Assembly: GCF_014109725.1 (NCBI RefSeq)
Contig: NZ_CP058554.1
Span: 4,464,001-4,528,000 of the forward strand
Source of the DNA: Comamonas piscis
Lineage (GTDB): Bacteria; Pseudomonadota; Gammaproteobacteria; Burkholderiales; Burkholderiaceae_C
Length of the DNA stretch: 64,000 nt
Direction of reading: 5' to 3'
This document shows positions 36,796 through 46,995 of the stretch, one piece after another (positions within the stretch are counted from its first letter, which is position 1; the number at the start of each line of letters is the position of its first letter). Both the position numbers and the translations under genes were made by a program. The notes beneath the pieces were generated by a model, which was not told the DNA's origin, searched no databases, and was given only the letters and a program-made list of their open reading frames with translations.

Positions 36796-37836
36796 ATGAA
36801 GATCTTCAGAGGACTTGACCACCCCGAGGTCACCCGGCACTGCGCGCTCACCATCGGCAATTTTGATGGCGTGCACCGGGGCCACCAGGCCATGCTGGCC
36901 TTGCTGCGCAGCGAGGCGCAACGCCGGGGCCTGGCCAGTTGCGCGCTCACCTTCGAGCCCCATCCACGCGACTATTTCGCCCAGGTCTTGAACAAGCCGG
37001 ACCTGGCGCCCGCCCGCATCTCCACCCTGCGGGACAAGCTCGACCAGCTGGCCCAGTGCGGCATTGACCAGACGATTGTGCTGCCCTTCAACGCACGCCT
37101 GGCGGCGCAAGCCCCGCAGGCGTTTATCGACGATGTGCTGCTCAAAGGCCTGGGCACCGGCTACCTGCTGGTGGGAGATGACTTCCGCTTTGGCCACCAG
37201 CGGGCTGGCGACTACGCGATGCTGGTCGAGGCCGGCCGCCAGCTGGGTTTTGATGTGGCGCGGATGAACAGCTACGAATCCGATGGCCTGCGCGTCTCCA
37301 GCACCGCAGTGCGCCAGGCGCTGAGCCAGGGCGATATGCCGGCGGCTGCCAAGCTGCTGGGCTACCCCTATGCGATATCCGGCCATGTGGTGCACGGCCG
37401 CAAGCTGGGCCGCCAGCTGGCTGAAAGCCGCGCGGGCGCGGGTGATGGCTTTCGTACCCTGAACCTGCGCTTTGACCATTGGAAACCGGCTGCCAGCGGC
37501 ATCTTTGTGGTGCAGGTGCATGGTCTGTCCGAGCAGCCCCTGCCGGGCGTCGCCAACCTGGGCGTGCGGCCCTCGCTGGACCCGAATGATGTCAACGGCG
37601 GCCGCGTGCTGCTGGAAACCCACTGCCTGCAATGGCCCGCTGAACTGGGTGGTGACGGGGCATACGGTAAACTCATCCGGGTGGAACTTCTACACAAACT
37701 GCACGACGAGCTCAAATACGACAGTCTGGATGCCCTGACCACAGGGATTGCCAAGGACTGCGCGGATGCCCGTGCCTTCTTCCATACGGCCAGCCACGCC
37801 GAAACCCGTCGCCAAACCACGCGCGACCGAATTTGA
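36796..37836 (+). CDS. ribF: Bifunctional riboflavin kinase / FAD synthetase
   Basis: A 346-residue enzyme. The N-terminal FAD synthetase domain has LTIGNFDGVHRGHQAMLALL (about 18-37), GDDFRFGHQRAGDY and VSSTAVRQAL. The C-terminal riboflavin kinase domain has LLGYPYAISGHVVHGRKLGR, GVANLGVRPSLD and GKLIRVELLHKLHDELKY. It makes FMN and FAD. It is followed by ileS and lspA, the classical ribF-ileS-lspA order. Confidence 0.96.
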   Translation: MKIFRGLDHPEVTRHCALTIGNFDGVHRGHQAMLALLRSEAQRRGLASCALTFEPHPRDYFAQVLNKPDLAPARISTLRDKLDQLAQCGIDQTIVLPFNARLAAQAPQAFIDDVLLKGLGTGYLLVGDDFRFGHQRAGDYAMLVEAGRQLGFDVARMNSYESDGLRVSSTAVRQALSQGDMPAAAKLLGYPYAISGHVVHGRKLGRQLAESRAGAGDGFRTLNLRFDHWKPAASGIFVVQVHGLSEQPLPGVANLGVRPSLDPNDVNGGRVLLETHCLQWPAELGGDGAYGKLIRVELLHKLHDELKYDSLDALTTGIAKDCADARAFFHTASHAETRRQTTRDRI

Positions 37837-37986
37837 CGCTGACCTGACTGCGCCCTGCTGCGCAGAAGTCAGCGCTCACCTGCACCAGCTTGCACGTCAG
37901 ACAACGCTTCTGCGCAAACCATTTCTCCACTGACCGGCATGATCACCCCGCCCGGATCAGGACCATGTTTTGCTTTGAAGGTATTT

Positions 37987-40842
37987 ATGTCCGACAAATC
38001 GTCCCCCGCAGAAAAGGCCTCTGCGTACCGCGCCACCTTGAACATGCCCGACACCCCGTTTCCGATGCGGGGCGATCTGCCCAAGCGCGAACCGGCCTGG
38101 GTGCAGGAGTGGGAAGACAAGGGCATCTACAAGCGTTTGCGTGATGCCCGCAGCGGCGCGCCCAAGTTCATCCTGCATGACGGCCCGCCCTATGCCAACG
38201 GCAAGATCCACATCGGCCACGCTGTCAACAAGATCCTGAAGGACATGATCGTCAAGAGCCGCCAACTGGAAGGCTATGACGCGCTGTACGCGCCGGGCTG
38301 GGACTGCCACGGCCTGCCGATCGAGAACGCCATCGAAAAACTGCATGGCCGCAACCTGCCCCGCGACGAGATGCAGGCCAAGAGCCGCGCCTTCGCCACC
38401 GAGCAGATCGGCCAGCAGATGGCGGACTTCAAGCGCCTGGGCGTGCTGGGCGACTGGGACCACCCCTACAAGACCATGAACTATGCCAATGAGGCGGGCG
38501 AGCTGCGCGCACTCAAGAAGGTCATGGAGCGTGGCTTTGTCTACCGGGGTCTCAAGCCCGTCTACTGGTGCTTTGACTGTGCCTCGTCGCTGGCCGAGTT
38601 TGAGATCGAATACGCCGACAAGCAAAGCCAGACCCTGGATGTGATGTTCCCGGCCGCCGACCCGGCCAAGTTGGCAGCCGCCTTCGGCCTGGCCAAGCTG
38701 GACCAGGAAGCCTTCATCGTCATCTGGACGACCACCGCCTGGACCATCCCCGCCAACCAGGCGCTCAACGTCAACCCCGAGCTGGAATACAGCTTGGTGC
38801 AGACCGAGCGCGGCCTGCTGATCCTCGCCAGCGCACTGGTGGACAAGTGCCTGGAGCGCTGGAGCATCGAAGGCCAGGTCATCGCCTCGGCCCCCGGCAA
38901 GGTGCTGGACCACATGCCCTTCAAGCACCCGCTGGCCCATGTGGACAAGGGATACGACCGCATCTCGCCCGTCTACCTGGCCGACTACGCCACGGCCGAC
39001 GACGGTACCGGTATCGTGCACTCGGCGCCTGCTTACGGCCTGGATGACTTCAACTCCTGCGTGAACAACGGCATGGACTACAAGGACATCCTCAACCCGG
39101 TGCAGGGCAACGGCGTCTACGACCCAGAGCTGCCGCTGTTTGGCGGCCAGCACATCTGGAAGGCCGTGCCCGTGATCCTGGACGCGTTGAAGGTGGCCGG
39201 CCGCCTGATGGACACCAAGACCATCACCCACAGCTACCCGCATTGCTGGCGCCACAAGACGCCGGTGATCTACCGCGCCGCTGCCCAGTGGTTCATCCGC
39301 ATGGATGAAGGCGAAGGCGTGTTCACCGACCCGGCCCAAAAGCCCGCGCAGACCCTGCGCCAGATCGCGCTGGACGCCATCGAGCACACCAGCTTTTACC
39401 CGGAAAACGGCCAGGACCGCCTGCGTGCGATGATCGCCGGCCGCCCGGACTGGTGCATCTCGCGCCAGCGCAGCTGGGGCGTGCCTATCCCCTTCTTCCT
39501 GCATGTGGACACGGGCGCGCTGCACCCGCGCACGATGGAGATCCTCGACCAGGCGGTCGGCATCGTCGCCGAGGGCGGCATCGAGGCCTGGAGCCGCGTG
39601 ACCGGTGAAGAGATCCTGGGCGCTGACGAGGCCAAGCTCTACACCAAGAGCACCGACATCCTGGAAGTTTGGTTCGATTCGGGCTCGACCTTCTGGCATG
39701 TGCTGCGCGGCACCCACCCCGAGCACCACCACGACAGCGGGCCCGAGGCCGACCTGTACCTGGAAGGCCATGACCAGCACCGCGGCTGGTTCCACAGCTC
39801 CTTGCTGCTGGCCTCGGCCATCTTTGGCCGCGCGCCCTACAAGGGCCTTCTGACCCACGGCTTCACCGTGGACGGCCAGGGCAAGAAGATGTCCAAGTCG
39901 GTGGGCAACACCGTCGCGCCGCAGGATGTGAGCAACAAGATGGGCGCCGAGATCATCCGCCTGTGGGTGGCCTCGACCGACTACTCGGGCGACCTGGGCA
40001 TCGACGACAAGATCCTCGCCCGCGTGGTGGATGCCTACCGCCGCATCCGCAACACCTTGCGCTTCCTGATGGCCAACATCAGCGACTTCGACGCCGCCAA
40101 GGATGCGGTGGCCTACGGCGACATGCTGGAGATCGACCGCTGGGCGCTGGCCCGCTCAGCACAGTTCCAGGCCGAACTGCTGGCGCACTACAAGGTGTAT
40201 GAGTTCCACCCCGTGGTGGCCAAGCTGCAGCTGTTCTGCTCCGAGGACCTGGGCGGCTTCTACCTGGACGTTCTCAAGGACCGTCTTTACACCAGCGCCG
40301 AAGGCAGCTTGGCACGCCGCTCAGCCCAGACCGCGCTGCACCAGATCACCCAGGCGATGCTGCGCTGGATGGCACCTTTCCTGTCCTTCACCGCCGAAGA
40401 GGCCTGGAAGATCGTCGGCAACAGCGAGACCATCTTCCTGGAGAAGTTCTGCGACCTGCCCGCTGGCGACGAGGCCCTGCTGTCCAAGTGGGCCCGCATC
40501 CGCGAGATCCGCGATGTGGTCAACAAGGACATCGAAACCCTGCGTGCCGATGGCAAGGTGGGTGCATCGCTGCAGGCCGAAGTGGCCATCAGCGCCCAGC
40601 CCGAAGACCTGGCCTTGCTGCAGACTCTGGCCGACGACCTCAAGTTTGTGCTGATCACCTCGGCCGCCACGGTGGCTGCCGGTGATGCACTGAGCGTGGC
40701 CGTCAACCCATCGGACAAGGCCAAGTGCGAGCGCTGCTGGCACTACCGCGACGATGTGGGCCAGAACCCTGCGCACCCAACGTTGTGCGGCCGCTGCGAC
40801 AGCAACCTGAATGGCGCGGGTGAAACCCGCCAGATGGCCTGA
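37987..40842 (+). CDS. ileS: Isoleucyl-tRNA synthetase
   Basis: A 951-residue class I synthetase: HIGH motif in [20 protein letters not shown] (about 62-81), editing domain (about 200-400, [14 protein letters not shown]), KMSKS in [17 protein letters not shown] (about 630-646), anticodon-binding helices, and a C-terminal zinc site (CERCWHYR and CGRCDSN). Start [20 protein letters not shown] at 37987 has AAGG upstream; an in-frame start 16 codons earlier is rejected. Next gene lspA begins at TGATG. Confidence 0.97.
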   Translation: MSDKSSPAEKASAYRATLNMPDTPFPMRGDLPKREPAWVQEWEDKGIYKRLRDARSGAPKFILHDGPPYANGKIHIGHAVNKILKDMIVKSRQLEGYDALYAPGWDCHGLPIENAIEKLHGRNLPRDEMQAKSRAFATEQIGQQMADFKRLGVLGDWDHPYKTMNYANEAGELRALKKVMERGFVYRGLKPVYWCFDCASSLAEFEIEYADKQSQTLDVMFPAADPAKLAAAFGLAKLDQEAFIVIWTTTAWTIPANQALNVNPELEYSLVQTERGLLILASALVDKCLERWSIEGQVIASAPGKVLDHMPFKHPLAHVDKGYDRISPVYLADYATADDGTGIVHSAPAYGLDDFNSCVNNGMDYKDILNPVQGNGVYDPELPLFGGQHIWKAVPVILDALKVAGRLMDTKTITHSYPHCWRHKTPVIYRAAAQWFIRMDEGEGVFTDPAQKPAQTLRQIALDAIEHTSFYPENGQDRLRAMIAGRPDWCISRQRSWGVPIPFFLHVDTGALHPRTMEILDQAVGIVAEGGIEAWSRVTGEEILGADEAKLYTKSTDILEVWFDSGSTFWHVLRGTHPEHHHDSGPEADLYLEGHDQHRGWFHSSLLLASAIFGRAPYKGLLTHGFTVDGQGKKMSKSVGNTVAPQDVSNKMGAEIIRLWVASTDYSGDLGIDDKILARVVDAYRRIRNTLRFLMANISDFDAAKDAVAYGDMLEIDRWALARSAQFQAELLAHYKVYEFHPVVAKLQLFCSEDLGGFYLDVLKDRLYTSAEGSLARRSAQTALHQITQAMLRWMAPFLSFTAEEAWKIVGNSETIFLEKFCDLPAGDEALLSKWARIREIRDVVNKDIETLRADGKVGASLQAEVAISAQPEDLALLQTLADDLKFVLITSAATVAAGDALSVAVNPSDKAKCERCWHYRDDVGQNPAHPTLCGRCDSNLNGAGETRQMA

Positions 40843-41360
40843 TGAACGCCGCCGCCACCCCTTCGCTGGGCAGCGCCGGCAAGCGCCGGTTTGTGCTCTG
40901 GATGGTGCTCGCCGCTGTGATTTTCTGGCTGGACCAGTGGAGCAAGGAATGGATCCTGGCCCACTACCAGCTGGGCGAGTACACCACCATCACCGGCTTT
41001 TTCAACATCGTCCGGGCGCACAACCCCGGCGCGGCCTTCTCGTTTCTGGCCAGCGCCGGCGGCTGGCAGCGCTGGTTGTTCACCGGCATTGGCGTGGTGG
41101 TCACCTGCGTCATCACCTGGCAGCTCTACCGCCACAGCCACAAAACCCTGTTCTGCCTGGCGCTCAGCTGCATCATGGGCGGCGCCATCGGCAATGTGAT
41201 TGATCGCATGCGCCACGGCTATGTTGTGGACATGCTCGACTTCCACTGGATGGGCAGCCATTTCCCGGCCTTCAACCTGGCCGATTCGGCCATCTGCCTG
41301 GGCGCCTTCCTGCTGATCCTTGATGAGCTGCTGCGCATGCGCCGGGGCGACAAAAGCTGA
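40842..41360 (+). CDS. lspA: Lipoprotein signal peptidase (signal peptidase II)
   Basis: A 172-residue inner-membrane aspartyl peptidase with four transmembrane segments. Catalytic Asp residues are in [20 protein letters not shown] (about 115-134) and [16 protein letters not shown] (about 146). It cleaves prolipoprotein signals. Its ATG overlaps the ileS stop (TGATG). Confidence 0.97.
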   Translation: MNAAATPSLGSAGKRRFVLWMVLAAVIFWLDQWSKEWILAHYQLGEYTTITGFFNIVRAHNPGAAFSFLASAGGWQRWLFTGIGVVVTCVITWQLYRHSHKTLFCLALSCIMGGAIGNVIDRMRHGYVVDMLDFHWMGSHFPAFNLADSAICLGAFLLILDELLRMRRGDKS

Positions 41361-41395
41361 TCAGGCTGTTCCGCGCCTCTATAGCCAACAGCTAG

Positions 41396-41431
41396 ACACC
41401 GCCCTCGCACTGCGACGGCGGTGTTTTTTTA
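41396..41431 (+). terminator. Intrinsic terminator of ribF-ileS-lspA
   Basis: ACACCGCC (41396-41403) pairs with GGCGGTGT (41417-41424), followed by TTTTTTT. Confidence 0.88.
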
Positions 41432-41564
41432 TTGATTGTTCGCGCTCACCCCACACTATCGCTCCCAGAGGCAAACTACGACCTGGCCCGCACAAAATGT
41501 GACAGTATGGCTGCCGCCCTACAGCGCGGCCTGCGGTTCAGGGGTATAGTGTCCGGTTCGCCTT

Positions 41565-43223
41565 ATGAAACACTTGCTCAATCTTCTTGCCGCCATTGCG
41601 CTGCTGGTTTGGGGCTCTCATATGGTGCGCACAGGGGTGCTACGCGTCTTTGGCGCCAACCTTCGCAACCTGCTGGCGCGCAGTATGAGCAACCGTTTTA
41701 CCGCGATGCTGTCCGGCATCGGGGTGACGGCCCTCGTCCAGTCCAGCAGTGCCACCTCCCTGATGACCGCGTCCTTCGTCGGTCAGGGCCTGATACCGCT
41801 CACGGCCGCCTTGTCGGTCATGCGCGGGGCCGACGTGGGCACCGCGTTGATGGCGGTGCTGTTCTCCACGGACCTGTCCTGGCTGTCACCGCTGCTCATT
41901 TTCTCGGGCGTGGTGCTGTTCATCTCTAAGCAGGATTCCACCCCTGGCCGCGTGGGCCGCGTCTTTATCGGCCTGGGGCTGATGCTGCTGGCCTTGCGCC
42001 TGATTGTCGAGGCCACCGAGCCGCTGCTGGCATCCGAGGCGATCCGCGCGCTGCTGGTCAGCGTCAAGAGCGACTTCTTCATGGAGCTGCTGCTGGGCGC
42101 CATCCTGGCCGTCATTGCCTATTCCAGCCTGGCCATCGTGCTGCTGATTGCTGCCATGGCGGCGTCAGGAGCCATCACCGGCGACATGGCCCTGGGCCTG
42201 GTGCTGGGCGCCAACCTGGGCAGCGGCGTGCTGGCCGTGCTGCAAACTGCCAAATCCAGCATTGAGGTGCGCCAGGTGACCATCGGCAACCTGGTCTTCA
42301 AGATCATGGGCGTCGCCATCGTCGCACCCTTCATCGGTCTGTGGTCCACCTATGCGATGCCCTACATCAATGATGCAGGCCACTCGGCGGTGTTGTTCCA
42401 CCTGGCTTTCAACATCCTCAACACCCTGGGCTTTATCTGGTTCACCGGCGTGATCGGCGACTGGATGCGCAAGCTGTTGCCCAAAGAGGAAGCCAACAAG
42501 GGCCCCCAGCGTCCGCGCCACTTGGATGCCTCGGCCCTGTCTACCCCCTCGCTGGCCATCTCCTGCGCTGCGCGTGAGGCGCTGCACCAGGCCGATGTGG
42601 TCGAATCCATGCTGATCGGCCTGCACAACGTCGTGCAGACCGACAACCTGCAACTGTCGCAAGACCTGCGCAAGCTCGATGACACCGTCGATGAGCTGTA
42701 CTCCGCAATCAAGTACTACATGACCAAGATCTCGCGCGCCGAACTCGACGAACGCGAGAGCCAGCGCTGGACTGAAGTGATCAACTTCACCATCAACATG
42801 GAGCAGATCGGCGACATCATCGAGCGCGTGCTGATGGATGTGGAAAGCAAGAAAATCAAGAAGCGCCGCCAGTTCAGCAAGCAGGGCATGGAAGAAATCA
42901 ATGAGCTGCATGCCCACCTGCTGGACAACCTGCGTCTGGCGATGAGCGTGTTCCTCTCGGGCAATGTGCGCGATGCACAAAAACTGCTCGAAGAAAAAGC
43001 CCGCTTCCGCGACCTGGAGCTGGCCTATTCCGCCTCGCACCTGGAGCGCCTGTCGCACAACACCGTCCCCAGCATAGAGACCAGCTCGCTGCACATCGAC
43101 CTGATCAGCGACTTGAAGCGCATCAACTCGCTGCTGTGCTCGGTCGCCTACCCCATCCTGGAAGCTGCTGGCGCCCTGGCCCACAGCCGCCTCAAAGACG
43201 ATCCCGAACCTGCCCGCCACTGA
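41565..43223 (+). CDS. Na/Pi cotransporter family protein (NptA-PhoU fusion)
   Basis: A 552-residue protein. The N-terminal membrane part has two Na/Pi repeats, [20 protein letters not shown] (about 52-71) and [14 protein letters not shown] with [16 protein letters not shown] (about 205-235). From about 330 a cytoplasmic PhoU-like helical domain follows ([40 protein letters not shown]). It probably exports or imports phosphate with Na+. Monocistronic. Confidence 0.92.
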   Translation: MKHLLNLLAAIALLVWGSHMVRTGVLRVFGANLRNLLARSMSNRFTAMLSGIGVTALVQSSSATSLMTASFVGQGLIPLTAALSVMRGADVGTALMAVLFSTDLSWLSPLLIFSGVVLFISKQDSTPGRVGRVFIGLGLMLLALRLIVEATEPLLASEAIRALLVSVKSDFFMELLLGAILAVIAYSSLAIVLLIAAMAASGAITGDMALGLVLGANLGSGVLAVLQTAKSSIEVRQVTIGNLVFKIMGVAIVAPFIGLWSTYAMPYINDAGHSAVLFHLAFNILNTLGFIWFTGVIGDWMRKLLPKEEANKGPQRPRHLDASALSTPSLAISCAAREALHQADVVESMLIGLHNVVQTDNLQLSQDLRKLDDTVDELYSAIKYYMTKISRAELDERESQRWTEVINFTINMEQIGDIIERVLMDVESKKIKKRRQFSKQGMEEINELHAHLLDNLRLAMSVFLSGNVRDAQKLLEEKARFRDLELAYSASHLERLSHNTVPSIETSSLHIDLISDLKRINSLLCSVAYPILEAAGALAHSRLKDDPEPARH

Positions 43224-43291
43224 GGCAGCGGGCCGGAATTCGCATACAATCCCTGCTGCTGCGAGGCGACCACTCCGCCCAGCAGCCTCCA

Positions 43292-43379
43292 GGAAGTTTG
43301 GCAGAGTGGTCGATTGCACCGGTCTTGAAAACCGGCAACCCGAAAGGGTTCCAGGGTTCGAATCCCTGAGCTTCCGCCA
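43292..43379 (+). tRNA. tRNA-Ser (anticodon TGA)
   Basis: Acceptor arms GGAAGTT / AGCTTCC, D-arm GCAGAGTGG, anticodon stem CCGGT / ACCGG with loop CTTGAAA (anticodon TGA at 43326-43328), long variable arm, T-arm GGGTTCGAATCCC, discriminator G and encoded CCA. The 88-base length fits class II tRNA-Ser. Its 3' end is the probable attachment site of the prophage starting immediately downstream. Confidence 0.96.
43345..43379. other. Probable attL core within the 3' end of tRNA-Ser
   Basis: The integrase gene lies 178 bases downstream, on the phage side. P2-like and P4-type integrases commonly use the T-arm/acceptor end of tRNA genes. The exact crossover cannot be set because attR lies beyond the window. 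Confidence 0.5.
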
Positions 43380-43383
43380 GAAC

Positions 43384-43418
43384 AACAAAAGCACCCCACC
43401 GAGGGTGCTTTTTTGTTG
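43384..43418 (+). terminator. Terminator immediately after tRNA-Ser
   Basis: AAAAGCACCC (43387-43396) pairs with GGGTGCTTTT (43403-43412), followed by more T. It ends the tRNA transcript; if attL lies in the tRNA, this terminator is phage-borne. Confidence 0.85.
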
Positions 43419-43557
43419 CCTATTCCTGGCCGCTTGATCTATATTTGGCGCCGTGTTACGCTGTGTTTACTGTTGTTATATACAGCATTTGTACAAAGCC
43501 ACTAAACACCCCAATCTAAAAATTTTCGGCCCATTTGTTGGCCCATAGATCTGCGCC

Positions 43558-44760
43558 ATGCCCAAACGTATCCTTGAAAAAACCGCCCTGGAAGTCTCAC
43601 GCCTGCGCGAAGAAGGCGCCTATGCCGTGGGTGGGGTGTCCGGCCTGTACCTGCAGATTGTTGCTGGTTCGCGGGTTTGGGTTTATCGGTATATGCACCA
43701 CGGCATGCGCCGGCGCATGGGCCTGGGCAGCTACCCCGCTGTCACCCTGGCCGCTGCTCGGGAGTCAGCACGCGCCGCAATGGGCTTGCGTGATAGCGGC
43801 ACCGATCCTTTGCACGCCCGTGCGGCAGAGCGCGAAGCAGCACGCCTTGCTGCTGCCCAGAAAATGCCATTCGCGCAGGCGGCAGAGCTTTTTATCCGAG
43901 AGCATGAGAGTACTTGGCGCAATCTTAAGCATGCCCAGCAGTGGCGCAACACGCTGGACACCTATGCCTTCCCCGTGCTTGGCCAAGTGAATGTTGGGGA
44001 TGTGGAACAGCAGCACGTTTTACGCGCACTGGCCCCAATATGGAAAACCAAAACGGAAACCGCCACCCGCTTGCGTGGCCGTATCGAGCAGATATTGGAT
44101 TGGTCAACCGCTCACGGCCATCGCACCGGGCCAAACCCAGCGCGCTGGCGTGGTCAGCTCCAGCACATCCTTGCCGATCCCAACAAGGTGGCACCGGTAC
44201 AGCACCACCCTGCAGTAGCGTATGCCGATTTACCCGGGTTCTACCAGCGGCTATGCAGCATCAAGGGCGAAAGCGCCCGAGCACTACAACTGCTGATATT
44301 GACTGCCGCCCGGTCGGGCGAAGTTCGCGGCATGCGCTGGGGGGAATTTGACAAAGCCACCGGTATTTGGCTGGTGCCTGCGGATCGGATGAAAAGTAAG
44401 CGACCTCACCGGGTGCCACTTCCGGCGCAAGCTTTAGCACTGCTGGAGCAGCAAGAGGCTGGCGACTCTGACGACTACGTTTTTAAATCAAACCGCGCCG
44501 GCATGCTCTCAGATATGGCGCTCACTGCGCTAATGCGGCGCCACTACCCCAGCGCCGTGCCGCATGGATTTAGATCCACCTTCCGCGATTGGGCCGGCGA
44601 ATGCACGCACCACCCGCGTGATGCCATCGAGCTGTGCCTAGCCCATTCCATCGACACAAAAACAGAAGCCGCGTATAGACGCGGCGATATGCTGGAAAAG
44701 CGAACAGTGATTATGCAAGAGTGGGCCGACTATGCGGCTCCGGCGCAGCTCAGCCTGTAG
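43558..44760 (+). CDS. int: Prophage tyrosine integrase (P4-like)
   Basis: A 400-residue integrase. The N-terminal DUF4102-like arm-binding domain has GLYLQIVAGSRVWVYRYMHH (29-48) and MGLGSYPAVTLAAARESA. The SAM-like core-binding domain spans about 100-190. The catalytic residues are all present: Arg252 (LLILTAARSGEVRGM), Lys279 region (DRMKSKRPHRVPL), His336 and Arg339 (PHGFRSTFRDW), His363 (LAHS) and Tyr373. It drives site-specific recombination at tRNA-Ser. The last 11 bases overlap the convergent AlpA-like gene. Confidence 0.95.
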   Translation: MPKRILEKTALEVSRLREEGAYAVGGVSGLYLQIVAGSRVWVYRYMHHGMRRRMGLGSYPAVTLAAARESARAAMGLRDSGTDPLHARAAEREAARLAAAQKMPFAQAAELFIREHESTWRNLKHAQQWRNTLDTYAFPVLGQVNVGDVEQQHVLRALAPIWKTKTETATRLRGRIEQILDWSTAHGHRTGPNPARWRGQLQHILADPNKVAPVQHHPAVAYADLPGFYQRLCSIKGESARALQLLILTAARSGEVRGMRWGEFDKATGIWLVPADRMKSKRPHRVPLPAQALALLEQQEAGDSDDYVFKSNRAGMLSDMALTALMRRHYPSAVPHGFRSTFRDWAGECTHHPRDAIELCLAHSIDTKTEAAYRRGDMLEKRTVIMQEWADYAAPAQLSL

Positions 44761-44968
44761 TGGCGCCGGCGTCTGCTGCATCGCCGCCCCAGGCTTTGGG
44801 ACAGCTTTCCAGCCAAGTCACAATTTCGCTGACAAGCCAGAACAGCTTTTGCGGCCCTGCCTTGCGTGGGTGCGGGAAGCCGTGATTCTCGATCAGGTTG
44901 CGCAGCGTCATTTCGGCAACGTCCATTTCGGCCAGCACTTCTTCTTTGTTCAAGCGGTACATCCCCAT
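44750..44968 (-). CDS. AlpA-like phage DNA-binding protein / excisionase
   Basis: A 72-residue protein with a predicted HTH (YRLNKEEVLAEMDVAEMTLR, residues 4-23, then NLIENHGFPHPRKAGPQKLF) of the AlpA/excisionase type. ATG at 44968 is preferred because GGAGG lies seven bases upstream; a TTG at 44974 is too close. It is last in the leftward early operon and abuts int, where an excisionase or regulator of int is expected. Confidence 0.75.
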   Translation of the reverse strand: MGMYRLNKEEVLAEMDVAEMTLRNLIENHGFPHPRKAGPQKLFWLVSEIVTWLESCPKAWGGDAADAGATTG

Positions 44969-44970
44969 GG

Positions 44971-45480
44971 TCAAGCCTCCATGCTTTCAGCTGAAAATTC
45001 CAGCGGTTTAATCACATCGGCCCGCACCGTCCCCGCCATCACATCGTGCGACAGCAGCCGCGCGCCAGGCTCAAACCTGCGCGCCAAGTTGGAGTAGCTG
45101 CAAAACAGGTCGATGCTGATATCGGCGGCCAGCGACAGCTGGGCGCCCCAGCTGGCATCCCAGCGGTGCCCGTCCACCGCCATGCCCACCACGGTGGCTA
45201 GCGCCTGGTGCAGGCCGGGCCGGTTGTTACCGGCCACCGGGATGGCTCGCGCAATCTCTGCGCCCATTCCAAGCAGGTACGCGAGGCGGGCCAGCAGCTC
45301 AGGCTGTGCCGTCTGGTGGTCGGTCATCATGCAGTGCAGGCCCAGGTTGACCACATCGGCCTGCATGCTCTGGCGCACCATCAAGGCCTCGATGGGCGAT
45401 GCCTTGCGGTAGATGCCGTTTTTCGTGGACCGGCTGTGGGTCGGCAGTCGTTGCATGTGCCTGGTTGAAGATTTAGCCAT
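44971..45480 (-). CDS. Phage hypothetical protein
   Basis: A 169-residue protein beginning MAKSSTRHMQRLPTHSRSTK, with helical segments (VRQSMQADVVNLGLHCMMTD; LLARLAYLLGMGAEIARAIP) and a gap-free position between its neighbours (eight-base overlap with the next upstream gene). No motif recognised. It belongs to the leftward early operon. Confidence 0.8.
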   Translation of the reverse strand: MAKSSTRHMQRLPTHSRSTKNGIYRKASPIEALMVRQSMQADVVNLGLHCMMTDHQTAQPELLARLAYLLGMGAEIARAIPVAGNNRPGLHQALATVVGMAVDGHRWDASWGAQLSLAADISIDLFCSYSNLARRFEPGARLLSHDVMAGTVRADVIKPLEFSAESMEA

Positions 45481-45853
45481 TGGTGGCTCCTTTGTCTGGG
45501 CATGGAACTACTGACAGCATGGCGTCCAGCATCCGCTGCGGTAGGCCGTCAACACCGTTGGCTCGGTGCAGCACCTTAACGGCGGCTTCGTGCATTGCTT
45601 CTGTCACAACCACCACTGGCGCAGCCTGCCGCGCTGATAGCTGGGCCTCTCTCTGCCGAAGCTCCTCCTCTTTTTGATCAAAGTGCTGCACGTATTCAGA
45701 GAGTTTGCCGTGGTACTCCTTGGCTAGGCCATCGATGTACACGAGCTCTTGAATGACTGCTCTCACGGAATCAGCTGCTTTGGGGTTGCCTTCGCGCTCA
45801 AGTAGAGCAACAACCTCCCGAGCACTGCGAATTGCTTCTTTCTTGTCGATCAT
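45473..45853 (-). CDS. Phage hypothetical protein with coiled coil
   Basis: A 126-residue protein from MIDKKEAIRSAREVVALLER. Residues about 45-85 (GKLSEYVQHFDQKEEELRQR) are strongly charged and probably coiled coil. ATG at 45853 overlaps the upstream stop (ATGA); longer frames to 46048 shadow the upstream gene. Function unknown. Confidence 0.78.
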   Translation of the reverse strand: MIDKKEAIRSAREVVALLEREGNPKAADSVRAVIQELVYIDGLAKEYHGKLSEYVQHFDQKEEELRQREAQLSARQAAPVVVVTEAMHEAAVKVLHRANGVDGLPQRMLDAMLSVVPCPDKGATNG

Positions 45854-46128
45854 GTTGCCCTCACATCGATGGCGTAAACCTGCACTGGCTCGGTGCCAAA
45901 GTGCGGGTGGGTGATGGTTTTGATGGTGTATCCACGCCATGGGCGCACCAGGCGCCGGGCGTGATCGTCGCGGGCGGGGTAGCCCAGCGTCAGGATGATC
46001 TGGGCATAGTCGCGGCCCTCCAGGCGCTTGGCCCAGTGGGTTGTGCACAGCCGGAACTCCTCGGGCTTGGTGCCGTCGCGTATGGCCTCGAAGTATTCGC
46101 GCTTGAGCGGCAGGTGCAGGGTGGTCAT
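45850..46128 (-). CDS. ASCH/PUA-like domain phage protein
   Basis: A 92-residue protein with LPLKREYFEAIRDGTKPEEF (6-25), the opening signature of ASCH-type domains (small RNA/nucleotide-binding PUA-like folds), then RLVRPWRGYTIKTITHPHFG. ATG at 46128 has GGAG upstream. Phage ASCH proteins are uncharacterised; some of the family bind or hydrolyse modified nucleosides. Located in the accessory cluster beside dcm. Confidence 0.72.
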   Translation of the reverse strand: MTTLHLPLKREYFEAIRDGTKPEEFRLCTTHWAKRLEGRDYAQIILTLGYPARDDHARRLVRPWRGYTIKTITHPHFGTEPVQVYAIDVRAT

Positions 46129-46135
46129 GGTGCTC

Positions 46136-46375
46136 CTATCGTTGCCGTCCACGGCGCTGTTGTTCATCCTTCCACTGCGCGCGCCGGCGTTCGCTAGACC
46201 AAGCGTTCTGCGGTCGGTTCAAATCATGGCCACGGATGTCTCTGTCCTTTATGGATGGCAGTTGCTGTTTGGGCTCGGCTTCGCCTCGTTCCACATGCAT
46301 GCCCGCTTGGGATAGGGCCAGCACTGCAAGGGCCGAAATGCGGCCGCTTCCGATAATTGCTATTCGTCTGGTCAT
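46136..46375 (-). CDS. Small phage protein with Rossmann-like N-terminus
   Basis: A 79-residue protein. MTRRIAIIGSGRISALAVLA looks like the first beta strand and glycine-rich turn of a dinucleotide-binding fold, but the protein ends in a basic tail (RRRAQWKDEQQRRGRQR) and is too short for a full domain. Translational coupling to the upstream gene (ATGA). Function unknown. Confidence 0.65.
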   Translation of the reverse strand: MTRRIAIIGSGRISALAVLALSQAGMHVERGEAEPKQQLPSIKDRDIRGHDLNRPQNAWSSERRRAQWKDEQQRRGRQR

Positions 46376-46611
46376 GGTGCTTCCTTGGGGGCGGGCTCGG
46401 CCTGGGCTGCCTCTTGAACAGTGACGATCCAGCGTTTGCCGCCGCCCTCAATGTCGAAAGTTCCGCCATGGAATTCGGCTTTCCCGATCACTGCGCCAAG
46501 CACATCGCTGGTTACATCGCGCTTTTCACCGGTAAATGCAACGCCTGCTTTGTCGATCCGGCCTAGGAAAATTCGGCCCGTAAGTGGGCTGCATGCGATT
46601 CGTTGGGTCAT
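46372..46611 (-). CDS. Phage hypothetical protein, beta-rich
   Basis: A 79-residue protein, MTQRIACSPLTGRIFLGRID start, then alternating hydrophobic strands (KRWIVTVQEAAQ). ATG at 46611 overlaps the stop of the tiny upstream ORF (ATGA). No function recognised. Confidence 0.7.
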   Translation of the reverse strand: MTQRIACSPLTGRIFLGRIDKAGVAFTGEKRDVTSDVLGAVIGKAEFHGGTFDIEGGGKRWIVTVQEAAQAEPAPKEAP

Positions 46612-46721
46612 TTGCTGTCCTTCTGTGGTTGGGCCTGGGCGGGCTGGACCTCCCTCTGCTGGGCGCGCTGGGCAAGGTGGGTCAGCTGCCAGGGCGCGGG
46701 AAGGATGGGATCTGGTTTCAT
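46608..46721 (-). CDS. Tiny phage ORF (37 residues) coupled to its neighbour
   Basis: Reading from the ATG at 46721 gives MKPDPILPAPWQLTHLAQRA and then a Gln-rich tail ending SK. Its TGA is shared with the ATG of the next gene (ATGA, 46608-46611), the coupling used throughout this operon. The ribosome site is weak (GAGAAA). Confidence 0.45.
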   Translation of the reverse strand: MKPDPILPAPWQLTHLAQRAQQREVQPAQAQPQKDSK

Positions 46722-46760
46722 GTTTTTCTCAAAAAATTTGAAGGAGGCGATCAGCTTTGG

Positions 46761-46973
46761 TCAGTCTTTGCGCTCTACGGACAGAACCGCTTTGCCGGTC
46801 AGCCATCGAGCCTTTTCTGCGGCGTCATCGCTGCTTGCCGCTTTCAGGTGGATAGGCTCAACCAGCTTTCTGCCTTCTTCGCCCTCCAAGTCCCAGGTGC
46901 TGGCCGTGACTGGATAGACAAATGCGCGATAGCTGCGCATGGCCTGGATGTTGGTTGCTTGGGTAATGGTCAT
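46761..46973 (-). CDS. Phage hypothetical protein
   Basis: A 70-residue protein with beta strands YRAFVYPVTASTWDLEGEEG and helix SSDDAAEKARWLTGKAVLSV. Start ATG at 46973. It lies between dcm and the small ORFs in the leftward operon. No family recognised. Confidence 0.65.
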   Translation of the reverse strand: MTITQATNIQAMRSYRAFVYPVTASTWDLEGEEGRKLVEPIHLKAASSDDAAEKARWLTGKAVLSVERKD

Positions 46974-46995
46974 AGTTGTGGTCTTTCGGTGGTGG

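Noticed and set aside
37957..39858. 633-codon leftward open frame opposite ileS
   Set aside because: Antisense shadow of ileS; Val/Gln/His-rich with no domain.
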